Shown piece after piece: positions 19,612 through 27,542 of a stretch of DNA of 64,000 nt. Origin of the DNA: Streptomyces tanashiensis. GTDB lineage: Bacteria > Actinomycetota > Actinomycetes > Streptomycetales > Streptomycetaceae. The stretch covers positions 1-64,000 of the forward strand of contig NZ_BMRZ01000007.1 of the NCBI RefSeq assembly GCF_014648895.1. Direction: 5' to 3'. The position numbers were made by a program, and so were the translations under genes. The notes below the pieces were generated by a model that made no database searches, was not told the DNA's origin, and saw nothing but the letters and a program-made list of their open reading frames with translations. Positions within the stretch are counted from its first letter, which is position 1. Every line of letters begins with the position of its first letter.

Positions 19612-20134
19612 GGATCTCGTCGCGGTCGTCGCCGTCCGCCAGGCGCAGGGCTCCGGGCCAGCGGCCGATCTCCCGCCAGCCGAGCCCGCCGTAGAAGTCC
19701 TCCAGGCCCACGCCGCCGCGCGCCGCGAGCCGCAGCTGCTCCAGGCCCATGTCCTCCCGGGCGATCGCACGGGCGTGCCGCACCAGGCCAGCGCCGATGC
19801 CCCGCCCCCGTACCCCGAGGCGGGTCTGGACGTGGTGCAGGGTGCCCCAGTGCGCGACGAGCGGAAATGTGTCGCGGCGGAGGCGGAGCCAGCCCGCGAG
19901 GGCGCCGTCGACCGTGGCGACCACGAGACGGCTGCTCGCGGGGTCGAGTCCCGTGACGATGCGGTCGACCGCGGCGGTGACCTTGGCGGGATCGACCGGG
20001 GGGAAGGGGAATCCGGCCGCTCCGCCCGCGTCGCTCACCTCGGTCCAGCAGTCGACGAGGGCCGGCGCGAGGCCGTCGGGGACCGTCTCAGGGGCGGTGA
20101 ACTGGGTGAAGAGCGGGGTGCTTTCGGCGTGCAT
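19589..20134 (-). CDS. GNAT family N-acetyltransferase
   Basis: A 181-residue acetyltransferase using acetyl-CoA on an unknown amine. The acetyl-CoA loop is LGVRGRGIGAGLVRHA (Q/RxxGxG/A type), followed by a typical last strand FYGGLGWREIG. ATG 20134 is the first methionine after the upstream GNAT stop, 20 bp away, so the two form an operon. No clear ribosome site is seen. It overlaps the convergent membrane-protein gene. Confidence 0.85.
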   Translation of the reverse strand: MHAESTPLFTQFTAPETVPDGLAPALVDCWTEVSDAGGAAGFPFPPVDPAKVTAAVDRIVTGLDPASSRLVVATVDGALAGWLRLRRDTFPLVAHWGTLHHVQTRLGVRGRGIGAGLVRHARAIAREDMGLEQLRLAARGGVGLEDFYGGLGWREIGRWPGALRLADGDDRDEILMILAPL

Positions 20135-20154
20135 GGCACGAGGGTCGCAGAGAA

Positions 20155-20895
20155 TCACGGGCGCGTCGGCTCGTCCCGGACGAGCTCCAGGGAGAGCTGG
20201 GCGCCCAGGTCCTCGAAGCCCAGCGCGGCGGCGACCCGCCGGGAGGCCGGGAGACGGGCCCGCCACTGCGGAAGGAGACCTGCGGCGAGGGCGTCGGCGA
20301 CCGCCGCCGAGGCCACGGTCCGCGCGAGTCCGCGGCCGCGTGCCTCCGGGGCCGTGAGCACGCTGAGGTGTGCCGTGCGCCGGGGCCAGGCCCGGTGTCC
20401 GGCGGCGGCCACGACCCTGCCGTGCTCATGGACCACGAACGCGGGCGAGGTGATGTCGTCCAGGGACGCCTCCGCGGAGTCGTCCTGGCCGGCGGCCTCT
20501 TCGAGGGCGCGCAGTGCCGGATGTCCGCCGGGCAGCCGCTCGGCCCTCGACGGACCGGTGACCGGGCGGAAGCCCTCGGGGGAGGCGTACGAGAGCGCCG
20601 CGGGGCCGAGCACCCCGGTCACGGGCAGGACCTCGCGGACGGCGGCCGCGTCCACCAGGGCCTCCGCCGTCAGGCCCGCCAGGGCGCCGCGCACGGTCGC
20701 GGCGGTGCTCTCGGTCTCCACGGTCACCAGCGCCGATCCTCCGAGAGCCACCACACCGACCCAGCCGGGCGGGCACAGCCGCGATTCCGGGGACACGACC
20801 ACCCTGGTGCCGCCCGCGGTCGGGAACGACCGTGGTGCGTGGGCCAGTTCCTCCCACAGGCGGTGGGCTTCGAGCAGCAGCGGATGCGTCGACAT
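20155..20895 (-). CDS. GNAT family N-acetyltransferase
   Basis: A 246-residue protein. The C-terminal half holds a GNAT domain with the acetyl-CoA loop TAPEARGRGLARTVASAAV and a final LGFEDLGAQLSLEL. The N-terminal half looks like a degenerate second GNAT lobe. It is first in a two-gene acetyltransferase operon. Substrate unknown. Confidence 0.85.
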   Translation of the reverse strand: MSTHPLLLEAHRLWEELAHAPRSFPTAGGTRVVVSPESRLCPPGWVGVVALGGSALVTVETESTAATVRGALAGLTAEALVDAAAVREVLPVTGVLGPAALSYASPEGFRPVTGPSRAERLPGGHPALRALEEAAGQDDSAEASLDDITSPAFVVHEHGRVVAAAGHRAWPRRTAHLSVLTAPEARGRGLARTVASAAVADALAAGLLPQWRARLPASRRVAAALGFEDLGAQLSLELVRDEPTRP

Positions 20896-20923
20896 GGCGG
20901 AGATCCTGCCAGGCGCCGTCGTC

Positions 20924-21658
20924 TCATCCGCGCGCGCGGAGGTATGCCTCCAGTTCGGCGGCGCCGGCCAGCATCGCGCGCCCGCGGGCGGAGAGCCGTC
21001 CGTGCCAGTCGGTCAGTGCGGCCTCCAGGGGCTCCAGGCCGCCGGCCGACCGTACCTGGGTGATCAACGGGGCGATCCGGTCCAGCGGGTAGCCGCCGCG
21101 CCTGAGCTGGTGGGCCAGCCGGGCGTCCCGTACGGCGGCGTCGTCGTAGACGCGGTACCCGGTCCTGGGGTCGCGTCGGGGGCGCACCAGACCGGCGTCC
21201 TCCCACTTGCGCAGCGTCGCGGGACGGATGCCGAGCTTCTCCGCCAGCGGCCCGATGAACGTGCCGCCGGGGTCGGGCGTCGTGGCGGGCACCCGGTCCG
21301 GGCCGCCGAGGTCGAGGTCGCGCAGGGCGCTCTCGACGGCGCGGAGGGTCCGCCGGTCGTCGAGGAGTTGGGCGTGGCTCTCGTCGATCAGGAGGAAGGC
21401 CTCGTCGGCCGCGCCCCGGTTCACGGCCCGCATGATCGACGTCGCCGTCGGGTGGCCGTGGCCGGGCAGCAGGGCCAGGAACGCGCGCAGGGCCCCGGCG
21501 TGCAGCGGGGTGTAGGTGCGGTAGCCGTGCGGTGTGCGCTCGGCGGTGGGGAGGACGCCGGCCTCCTCGTAGTTCCTGATCGCCTGCGTGGACAGACCGT
21601 GGCCACGCGCCAGATCGACCGGCCTCAGCCGTACACCGCTTTGAAGGTTTCTCCCCAT
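20924..21658 (-). CDS. MerR-family regulator with two helix-turn-helix units
   Basis: A 244-residue regulator. A first MerR helix-turn-helix (about residues 12-75) reads LSTQAIRNYEEAGVLP with wing TPHGYRTYTP. A second MerR-like unit (about 125-195) reads LGIRPATLRKWEDAGLVRPR with wing DPRTGYRVYDD. Most MerR proteins have only the N-terminal unit. It is divergent from the erythromycin-esterase-like gene, its likely target. On the minus strand TATGGT lies seven bases before ATG 21658 with no ribosome site, so a leaderless message is likely. Confidence 0.82.
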   Translation of the reverse strand: MGRNLQSGVRLRPVDLARGHGLSTQAIRNYEEAGVLPTAERTPHGYRTYTPLHAGALRAFLALLPGHGHPTATSIMRAVNRGAADEAFLLIDESHAQLLDDRRTLRAVESALRDLDLGGPDRVPATTPDPGGTFIGPLAEKLGIRPATLRKWEDAGLVRPRRDPRTGYRVYDDAAVRDARLAHQLRRGGYPLDRIAPLITQVRSAGGLEPLEAALTDWHGRLSARGRAMLAGAAELEAYLRARG

Positions 21659-21727
21659 GAGACCGACCATAGCGCGGGTCGATGACGAAAAAGTCTCCAC
21701 CGAATGTTCAACGATAGCGTGGAAGGC
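21659..21727. promoter_or_regulatory. Divergent promoter region between MerR and esterase-like genes
   Basis: Only 69 bp separate the two start codons. A minus-strand -10 (TATGGT) lies seven bases from the regulator ATG. ATAGCG occurs twice on the plus strand (21669-21674 and 21711-21716). A MerR operator is expected here, but I cannot define a dyad. Confidence 0.5.
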
Positions 21728-22930
21728 ATGGCGACTGACATCAAGGACACCACCCATGCCGTCGACGCTGCCGCCCTCATGGGGCTGCTCCCGAACCGGC
21801 CCCGGCTGCTCGCCCTGGGCGAGCCCACCCACGGCGAGGACACGCTGCTCGACCTGCGCAACGAGCTCTTCCGGCAGCTCGTCGAGCAGGAGGGCTACCG
21901 CACGATCGTGCTGGAGACCGACTGCCTGAGGGGCCTGATGGTGGACGACCACGTCACCTCGGGCACCGGCACCCTCGACGAGGTCATGGAGCACGGCTTC
22001 AGCCACGACTGGGGCGCCTTCGCTCCCAACCGCGAGCTCGTGCGCTGGATGCGCGCGTACAACGAGGACCGGCCCGCGGCCGAGCGGCTCCGCTTCGCCG
22101 GGTTCGACGGACCCCTGGAGATCACCGGCGCCGAGAGCCCGCGGGAGGCGCTCACCGCACTCCACGGCTACCTCGCGGCCCACGTGGACGCGGACCTGCT
22201 CCCCTGCACCGCGGACACGCTCGACGCGCTGCTCGGCGGTGACGACCGGTGGACCGAGCCGGCCGCGATGACGGACCCGGCCCGGTCGGTGGGGCGGTCG
22301 GAGCCGGCGGTCCGGCTGCGGCCGATCGCCGACGACCTGGCGGCGCTGCTCGACGAGCAGTGGCCGCACCTGATCGAGGTGAGCCCGGCGGAGGACCGGG
22401 AGCGAGCGCGGCTGTACGGCCGCACCGCGCTCGGTCTGCTCCGCTACCACCACTGGATGGCCGACACCTCGCCGGCCCGCCTGGCCCGGCTGGTGGGGGT
22501 GCGGGACCACCTGATGTCCCTGAACCTCCTCGCGCTCGCCGAGCGGGGCCCGACGCTGGTCTTCGCCCACAACGGCCACCTCCAGCGGGCGAAGAGCTCG
22601 ATGCGGATGGGCGGGAGGCGGCTGGAGTGGTGGAGCGCCGGTGCGCTGGTGAGTGCCGGGCTCGGCGCGGAGTACGCCTTCGTGGCGACGGCCCTGGGCA
22701 CGATCCGGCACCAGGGGGTGGACGTGCCGCCGCCGGACACCGTCGAAGGGCTCCTCCACGCGCTCCCGGAGGACCGCTGTGTCGTCGACGTCCGGCGGCT
22801 CGCCGCCGTCCTCGGCGACACCCGGCCCGCGGCGCGGGTGTCGCCCTGGTTCGGGTACGCCCCGCTCGACCCGGCCCGTCTCGCGGACAGCGACGGCCTC
22901 GTCTTCGTCAGGGACGTCCCGCCGCTGTAG
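21728..22930 (+). CDS. Erythromycin esterase-like protein (cytoplasmic)
   Basis: A 400-residue protein of the erythromycin esterase (Ere) superfamily. Signatures are LGEPTHGEDTLLDLRNEL near the start, YRTIVLETDC, and FAHNGHLQR near residue 280. Ere enzymes hydrolyse the macrolide lactone using an activated water and conserved His/Glu residues. Many actinobacterial relatives have no shown macrolide activity. There is no signal peptide. ATG 21728 has GGAAGG just upstream. It faces a double-HTH MerR regulator, which suggests inducible expression. A secreted paralogue lies at 47.3 kb. Confidence 0.85.
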   Translation: MATDIKDTTHAVDAAALMGLLPNRPRLLALGEPTHGEDTLLDLRNELFRQLVEQEGYRTIVLETDCLRGLMVDDHVTSGTGTLDEVMEHGFSHDWGAFAPNRELVRWMRAYNEDRPAAERLRFAGFDGPLEITGAESPREALTALHGYLAAHVDADLLPCTADTLDALLGGDDRWTEPAAMTDPARSVGRSEPAVRLRPIADDLAALLDEQWPHLIEVSPAEDRERARLYGRTALGLLRYHHWMADTSPARLARLVGVRDHLMSLNLLALAERGPTLVFAHNGHLQRAKSSMRMGGRRLEWWSAGALVSAGLGAEYAFVATALGTIRHQGVDVPPPDTVEGLLHALPEDRCVVDVRRLAAVLGDTRPAARVSPWFGYAPLDPARLADSDGLVFVRDVPPL

Positions 22931-22976
22931 CGACTCTTCCGTCACCGACCCGTCGGGTCTTGCTCGGTGAACAGTC

Positions 22977-22986
22977 CCGATATATC
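22977..22986. promoter_or_regulatory. Palindromic operator candidate upstream of padR
   Basis: CGATATATCG is a perfect 10-bp AT-rich palindrome in a very GC-rich context, 54 bp before the PadR start. AT-rich dyads of this kind are typical PadR-type operators, so autoregulation is likely. Confidence 0.55.
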
Positions 22987-23039
22987 GTTGAGGCATCGCG
23001 ACAGTTCGACGATGGATTCCCGACGAAAGGAGCGTTGCG

Positions 23040-23663
23040 ATGCGTTCACATGGACACGAGCACGGAAGCGGGCACGGACACGGCCGTGGAGGCTGCGGCC
23101 CCGGTCCTCGGGGGGACTTCGAGGGGCGGCGCGCCGCGTTCGGGTCGTTCGGACCCGGTTTCGGCGGCGGGCCGTTCGGTGGCGGCCCCTTCGGCGGGCG
23201 GGGCCGCGGTGGCGGCCGGGGGCGGGCGCGGCGCGGTGACGTGCGCGCCTCGATCCTGGCGCTCCTGAAGGACCGCCCGATGCACGGCTACGAGATGATC
23301 CGGGAGATCGGCGAGCGCAGCGACGGGGCGTGGAAGCCCAGTCCGGGCTCGGTCTACCCGACCCTCCAGATGCTGGAGGACGAGGGGCTGATCACCAGCG
23401 CGAGCGAGGGCGGCAAGAAGCTGTTCACGCTCACCGACACCGGGCGCGCCGAGGCCGAGGAAGGCCCGGACGCGCCGTGGGAGGAGGCCGGGCGCGGGGT
23501 CGACTGGGATGCCGTGAACGAGATCCGGCAGGCCGGATTCGGCCTGATGGAGGCGTTCGGGCAGGTCTGGAAGACCGGCAGCCCCGAGCAGCGCCAGAAG
23601 GCGGTCGCCGTGATCAACGAGGCCCGCAAGAAGCTGTACCTGATCCTCGCCGACGAGGCCTGA
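23040..23663 (+). CDS. PadR-family transcriptional regulator
   Basis: A 207-residue regulator. Residues 1-60 are a disordered Gly/His/Arg-rich tail with GHGHG repeats that could bind metal. The winged helix (about 65-140) carries the PadR signature RPMHGYEMIREI, then GSVYPTLQMLEDEGLI. The C-terminal helices should mediate dimerisation. The AAAGGA ribosome site lies 8 bp upstream. No target gene is directly adjacent apart from itself. Confidence 0.88.
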   Translation: MRSHGHEHGSGHGHGRGGCGPGPRGDFEGRRAAFGSFGPGFGGGPFGGGPFGGRGRGGGRGRARRGDVRASILALLKDRPMHGYEMIREIGERSDGAWKPSPGSVYPTLQMLEDEGLITSASEGGKKLFTLTDTGRAEAEEGPDAPWEEAGRGVDWDAVNEIRQAGFGLMEAFGQVWKTGSPEQRQKAVAVINEARKKLYLILADEA

Positions 23664-23674
23664 GGCGGACAGCG

Positions 23675-23710
23675 GCCGGGGCCCCGCGACCGTCGTCGCG
23701 GGGCCCCGGC
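23675..23710. terminator. Hairpin terminator between padR and the SRPBCC gene
   Basis: A perfect 16-bp stem (23675-23690 with 23695-23710) with a CGTC loop lies between convergent genes. Confidence 0.85.
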
Positions 23711-23727
23711 GTTTCCGGCGGTACGGC

Positions 23728-24156
23728 TCAGACCACCAGGCCCGAGAGCTTGCGCAGGGACTCGGTCAGCGCCGCCGTCGCCGAGTCCTTGAGCTTGCCC
23801 GCCATCAGGGAGACCGCCGCACCGGTGAACTCCCCGTCGATCCGCACCGTCGTCGTGTCCCCCTCCGCCGCCAGCGAGTAGCGCGTGGCGACGACGACCC
23901 CCATCGGGCCCTTGCCCCTGATGGCGAACGCCCGCTCGGACTCCAGCTCCTCCACCGTCCACAGCACCTCGGCGGGGAAGCCCATCAGCTTCATGTTCTC
24001 CGTGAAGGTGGCGCCCGCCTCCAGGGCGGCCGGACCGCCGTTCGGGAAGCTGGTGTGGGTGGCGTTCCACTCGCCGTACGAGGAGAAGTCCGTGAGCCGC
24101 GCCCAGACCTTCCCGGCCGGCGCCTCGATCCGTGCCTCCGCGCTGACTTCGGCCAT
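23728..24156 (-). CDS. SRPBCC family protein (START/CoxG-like ligand-binding fold)
   Basis: A 142-residue protein of the SRPBCC superfamily. The opening VSAEARIEAPAGKVWARLTD followed by SSYGEWN is typical, as is the long C-terminal helix. Such proteins bind hydrophobic ligands or act as cyclases. Ligand unknown. AAGGGG lies 8 bp upstream of the ATG. It may be co-transcribed with the short gene upstream at 24226-24441. Confidence 0.85.
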   Translation of the reverse strand: MAEVSAEARIEAPAGKVWARLTDFSSYGEWNATHTSFPNGGPAALEAGATFTENMKLMGFPAEVLWTVEELESERAFAIRGKGPMGVVVATRYSLAAEGDTTTVRIDGEFTGAAVSLMAGKLKDSATAALTESLRKLSGLVV

Positions 24157-24225
24157 GAGACCACCCCTTCACGCGTGCCAACTGGGTTCCGGTGTCGCGG
24201 AACGTAGCGGGGCGGCCGCGAACAT

Positions 24226-24441
24226 TCAATACTGATGAACCGTCAGTTCTGCGGCCGTCGGTCCCGCGCCGTCGCCGATCCACCAGATCTCGGCCGCGTC
24301 GAAGCTGTCCGAGGCACGCGGCGCCCCGTCCTCCTCGTGGCAGTGGAAGGCCGCCCAGAACAGATCGGCCGGCAGCGCCTCCCGGGGTGCGTACACCCGG
24401 TACACGTACTGCCGCCCGTCGCATGAGAGCAGAGCCACCAT
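24226..24441 (-). CDS. Short hypothetical protein
   Basis: A possible 71-residue protein, MVALLSCDGRQYVYRVYAP at the start, with an aromatic and Cys/His-containing centre (FWAAFHCHEEDG) and WWIGDGAG near the end. Codon third positions are strongly GC, which supports coding. There is no ribosome site before ATG 24441 or GTG 24438, so the start is uncertain. I do not recognise the family. Confidence 0.5.
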   Translation of the reverse strand: MVALLSCDGRQYVYRVYAPREALPADLFWAAFHCHEEDGAPRASDSFDAAEIWWIGDGAGPTAAELTVHQY

Positions 24442-24646
24442 CCAGAACACGACCGGAGGACGAGCGGAGGAGGGCCCGTGGTTGCAAGGGGGGCGTAAAG
24501 CAAGGCGGCGCGCGCCCCTCGGGGTCGATGCGCGCGATCTCATCCGTAAGGAGGAGGAACCGTGCGCCCGTGCCCAACTCCGGTGGGATGCGGACATGCT
24601 TCTCCCCGGTGATGTTCCGGCCGCCCCGGCCTGATGAGGTGGAAGG

Positions 24647-25231
24647 GTGCACCATCCCGTCCCGCGCCCTCAGCCCCTTCCGTCCTCCGTCGCCCCGCGC
24701 GCGGAGCTCGCGCCCCTCCTGACGCCGTCGCTCGCGGCGGTCGTGTCGGGCGCGCGCCGCAGGGCGCTCAGGGACGGTGACCGTCAGATCGACACCGCCC
24801 ATCTCCTGCACTCGCTCGTCGAGTCCGACCCCGAGGTCGGCGCCGCCTTCGAGGGCGGCCACCAGCTCGCCCGCGTCCTCGGCTACCTCGCCCAGCGGTC
24901 CATCGGCTACGGCCTGCGCTGGCAGCGCGCGGAGGAGCAGTCGGCCGATCGGCGGCTGCTGCCCGCCGCGCGCACCGCGGAGTCCCCGGGCGCCCGCACC
25001 TCCCCCTGGTCGCCGGCCGCGGCCGCCGCCCTGGAGGGCGCCTTCCGGCGGGCGGCCGAGCGGGGCGAGCCGCAGGCCCGCGGCCTCGATCTGCTCGCCG
25101 CCGTCGCCGCCGATCCCGAGAGCCGGGCCGTCGAGGTGCTGCGCCGCGCGGGGGTCGAACCGGCCGCGCTGACCGCCCGTGTCGCCGCCCTTCCGGCTGC
25201 CCTCGACGAGGAGCCGTCTCAACAGGTGTAA
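24647..25231 (+). CDS. Clp N-terminal domain protein
   Basis: A 194-residue protein with two Clp-N-like repeats (about residues 25-70 and 115-180). They have the pattern LTPSLAAVVSGARRRALRDG, then IDTAHLLHSLVE, and later ARGLDLLAAVAADPESRAVE. It lacks the ATPase modules of ClpC, so it is a stand-alone adaptor- or substrate-recognition-like domain. Function unknown. GTG 24647 is preceded by GAGGTGGAAGG. Confidence 0.8.
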   Translation: MHHPVPRPQPLPSSVAPRAELAPLLTPSLAAVVSGARRRALRDGDRQIDTAHLLHSLVESDPEVGAAFEGGHQLARVLGYLAQRSIGYGLRWQRAEEQSADRRLLPAARTAESPGARTSPWSPAAAAALEGAFRRAAERGEPQARGLDLLAAVAADPESRAVEVLRRAGVEPAALTARVAALPAALDEEPSQQV

Positions 25232-25272
25232 CGGGGGTTACGCCCCTGACCGCGCCCTGTCATGATGGCCCG

Positions 25273-26289
25273 ATGCACGCGTCTCAGGGGAGAAGCGCCG
25301 GCCTGGGACTCGCCCTGGCCTCGGCCTTCGCATTCGGTGGTTCAGGAGTGGCGGCCAAGCCGCTCATCGAGGCGGGCCTCGACCCGCTCCACGTGGTGTG
25401 GCTCCGGGTCACCGGCGCCGCGCTCGTCCTGCTGCCCGTGGCCTGGCGCCACCGGGACCTCCTGCGCCGCAAACCCGCGCTCCTCGTGGGCTTCGGCCTG
25501 CTCGCCGTCGCCGGAGTCCAGGCCTTCTACTTCGCCTCGCTCTCCCGCATCCCCGTCGGCGTCGCCCTGCTCATCGAGTACCTCGCCCCCGCCCTCGTCC
25601 TCGGCTGGGTCCGCTTCGTCCAGCGCCGGCCCGTCACCCGTGCCGCCGCCCTCGGCGTCGTCCTCGCCGCCGGCGGACTCGCGTGCGTCGTACAGGTCTG
25701 GTCCGGGCTGAGCTTCGACGTCCTCGGCCTGCTCCTGGCCCTCGCCGCCGCCTGCTGCCAGGTCGGCTACTTCGTCCTCTCCGACCAGGGCGCCGACGAG
25801 GCCGAGCAGGCCGAGCGCGCCGATCCGGTGGGCGTCATCGCGTACGGACTGCTCATCGGCGCGCTCGTCCTCACCGTCGTGGCCCGGCCCTGGGGCATGG
25901 ACTGGGGCGTCCTCGGCGATCGCGCCGACATGAACGGGACCAGCGTGCCCGCGTGGCTGCTGCTCGGCTGGATCGTGCTCGTCGCCACCGTCCTCGCGTA
26001 CGTCACCGGCGTCATCTCGGTGCGCCGGCTCTCCCCGCAGGTGGCGGGCGTCGTGGCCTGTCTGGAGGCCGTCATCGCGACCGTCCTGGCCTGGGTCCTG
26101 CTCGGCGAGCACCTCGGCGCGCCGCAGATCATCGGCGGCGCGGTAGTCCTGATCGGGGCCTTCATCGCCCAGTCCTCCACGCCGAAGGCGCCGGCGAGCG
26201 GCCCGGTGGCCGGCTCCGGTCCGGCGGCCGGCGCGGCGGAGGCCGCGGAGCGGGACGCGGAGTTGTCGGCCGGGCGGACCGCCCCGTAG
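25273..26289 (+). CDS. EamA family (DMT) transporter
   Basis: A 338-residue inner-membrane transporter with ten predicted helices from two EamA repeats. The second repeat ends VVACLEAVIATVLAWVLLGE, the typical EamA hairpin. Relatives such as RhtA/YdcZ-type proteins export amino acids or metabolites. The C-terminal 40 residues are a cytosolic Ala/Gly-rich tail. It lies upstream of a second EamA gene, separated by a leader ORF and a new promoter. Confidence 0.87.
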   Translation: MHASQGRSAGLGLALASAFAFGGSGVAAKPLIEAGLDPLHVVWLRVTGAALVLLPVAWRHRDLLRRKPALLVGFGLLAVAGVQAFYFASLSRIPVGVALLIEYLAPALVLGWVRFVQRRPVTRAAALGVVLAAGGLACVVQVWSGLSFDVLGLLLALAAACCQVGYFVLSDQGADEAEQAERADPVGVIAYGLLIGALVLTVVARPWGMDWGVLGDRADMNGTSVPAWLLLGWIVLVATVLAYVTGVISVRRLSPQVAGVVACLEAVIATVLAWVLLGEHLGAPQIIGGAVVLIGAFIAQSSTPKAPASGPVAGSGPAAGAAEAAERDAELSAGRTAP

Positions 26290-26292
26290 GGT
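26263..26292 (+). promoter_or_regulatory. Promoter overlapping the end of the first EamA gene
   Basis: TTGTCG (26263-26268), an 18-bp spacer and TAGGGT (26287-26292) form a good promoter. The -10 overlaps the TAG stop of the first EamA gene. The predicted transcription start is at or one base before ATG 26300, so the leader ORF would be leaderless. Confidence 0.7.
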
Positions 26293-26299
26293 GCCGATC

Positions 26300-26335
26300 A
26301 TGCATTCGACCGTGCTTCCGCCTCCCGCCGCCTAG
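26300..26335 (+). CDS. Leaderless 11-residue leader peptide
   Basis: A short ORF encodes MHSTVLPPPAA. It begins seven bases after a TAGGGT -10 box and ends 130 bp before the second EamA gene. Three consecutive prolines could slow ribosomes. Ten bases past its TAG stop region, CGCGCGCGGG (26338-26347) can pair with CCCGCGCGCG (26411-26420), so a translation-coupled attenuator is plausible. This is inference from layout; the ORF is too short for statistics. Confidence 0.5.
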   Translation: MHSTVLPPPAA

Positions 26336-26465
26336 CGCGCGCGCGGGGACTCTCCTCGACGAAGACCGGGCTCGGACGGCGACTCCTCGCCGCCGAGCGG
26401 TTCGTCGCTGCCCGCGCGCGGAGCCCAGCGACCACCTCCCCTCCTGTCTTCCACGGAGAAATCAC

Positions 26466-27431
26466 GTGTCGAACACCTCGGGATCCGCCCTGTCCGTCGG
26501 GCGGAGCCTCCTCTATCTGATCGTCGCCGGGATCGCCTGGGGCACGGCCGGTGCCGCCGCCTCGCTGATCTTCCGCGTCAGCGACATGGGCCCGCTGGCC
26601 CTCTCCTTCTGGCGCTGCGTCGGCGGCCTCGTCCTGCTCCTGGGCGCGCTGGCGCTGCGGCCCCGGCGCGCCGCCGCCCGCCCGTCCGACGCCTCGCGCG
26701 GCCGGCGGACGGCCCGCATCCTGGGCACGGGCATCGGTCTCACCGTCTTCCAGAGCGCCTACTTCGCCGCCGTCGAGGCCACGGGCCTCGCGGTCGGCAC
26801 CGTCGTGACCCTGGGTGCCGGACCCGTCCTCATCGCGATCGGCGCCCGGCTCACCATGGGGGAGCGGCTCGGCCGCGGCGGGGTCGCCGCCGTCGCCGGC
26901 GCGCTCGCCGGGCTCTTCGTCCTCGTCCTGGGCGGCGGGGCCGCGGAGGTGCGCCCGCTCGGTGTCGTCCTCGCGGTGGTCTCGGCGGCCGGATACGCGG
27001 CGATCACCCTGCTCACCCGGTGGCTCGGCCGTGACGGCGGCGGTGGGGACGCCCTGGCGACGACCACCTGGGCCTTCGCGATCGGCGCCGTGGGGCTGCT
27101 GCCCGTGGCGTTCGCCGAGGGACTCGTCCCGCACACCGACGCGCCGGTGAGCGTGGTGCTGCTGCTGGTGTACGTGGCGGCGGTGCCGACCGCGCTCGCG
27201 TACGCGCTGTACTTCGCCGGGGCGGCCGTGGTCCGGGCCGCCACCGTCTCCGTCATCATGCTGCTCGAGCCGGTGAGCGCGGCCCTGATCGCGGTCTCGC
27301 TGCTCGGTGAGCGGCTCACCGCCGCGATCGTGCTCGGCACCCTGCTGCTGCTCGCCGCCGTGACGGGCCTCGCCCTGGCGGAGGCGCGCACGGCGGCGGT
27401 GGCGCGCAGGCGGGAGCCCGTGGCGGTCTAG
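26466..27431 (+). CDS. EamA family (DMT) transporter with leader-peptide control
   Basis: A 321-residue transporter with ten helices from two EamA repeats. The first repeat opens YLIVAGIAWGTAGAAASLIF and the second ends VIMLLEPVSAALIAVSLLGE. It should export small metabolites; substrate unknown. GTG 26466 has GGAG nine bases upstream. A separate promoter and an 11-codon leader ORF precede it, so it is regulated apart from the first EamA gene. Confidence 0.87.
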   Translation: MSNTSGSALSVGRSLLYLIVAGIAWGTAGAAASLIFRVSDMGPLALSFWRCVGGLVLLLGALALRPRRAAARPSDASRGRRTARILGTGIGLTVFQSAYFAAVEATGLAVGTVVTLGAGPVLIAIGARLTMGERLGRGGVAAVAGALAGLFVLVLGGGAAEVRPLGVVLAVVSAAGYAAITLLTRWLGRDGGGGDALATTTWAFAIGAVGLLPVAFAEGLVPHTDAPVSVVLLLVYVAAVPTALAYALYFAGAAVVRAATVSVIMLLEPVSAALIAVSLLGERLTAAIVLGTLLLLAAVTGLALAEARTAAVARRREPVAV

Positions 27432-27471
27432 GGCCCCTGTCCGGCGGATCTGGGTCGGACAGGCCCTAGGC
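27429..27471 (+). terminator. Imperfect hairpin after the second EamA gene
   Basis: CTAGGGCCCCTGTCC and GGACAGGCCCTAGG can pair around a 14-base loop with one bulge. It overlaps the stop codon and precedes a stronger hairpin 30 bp on. Confidence 0.55.
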
Positions 27472-27500
27472 GGTGTCCTACGGGGCTTGAGCGTCACCTC

Positions 27501-27537
27501 GTCGGGGGCGGGGGCCGTCGTGGCCCCCGCCCCCGAC
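27501..27537. terminator. Strong bidirectional terminator
   Basis: A perfect 16-bp GC stem (27501-27516 with 27522-27537) with a five-base loop lies between the convergent EamA and PaiB-like genes. Confidence 0.85.
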
Positions 27538-27542
27538 GGGTG

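Noticed and set aside
23040..23220. GHGHG-rich start of the PadR protein as a metal-sensor domain
   Set aside because: Low-complexity Gly/His/Arg tails are common in actinobacterial PadR proteins; metal sensing cannot be claimed from composition.
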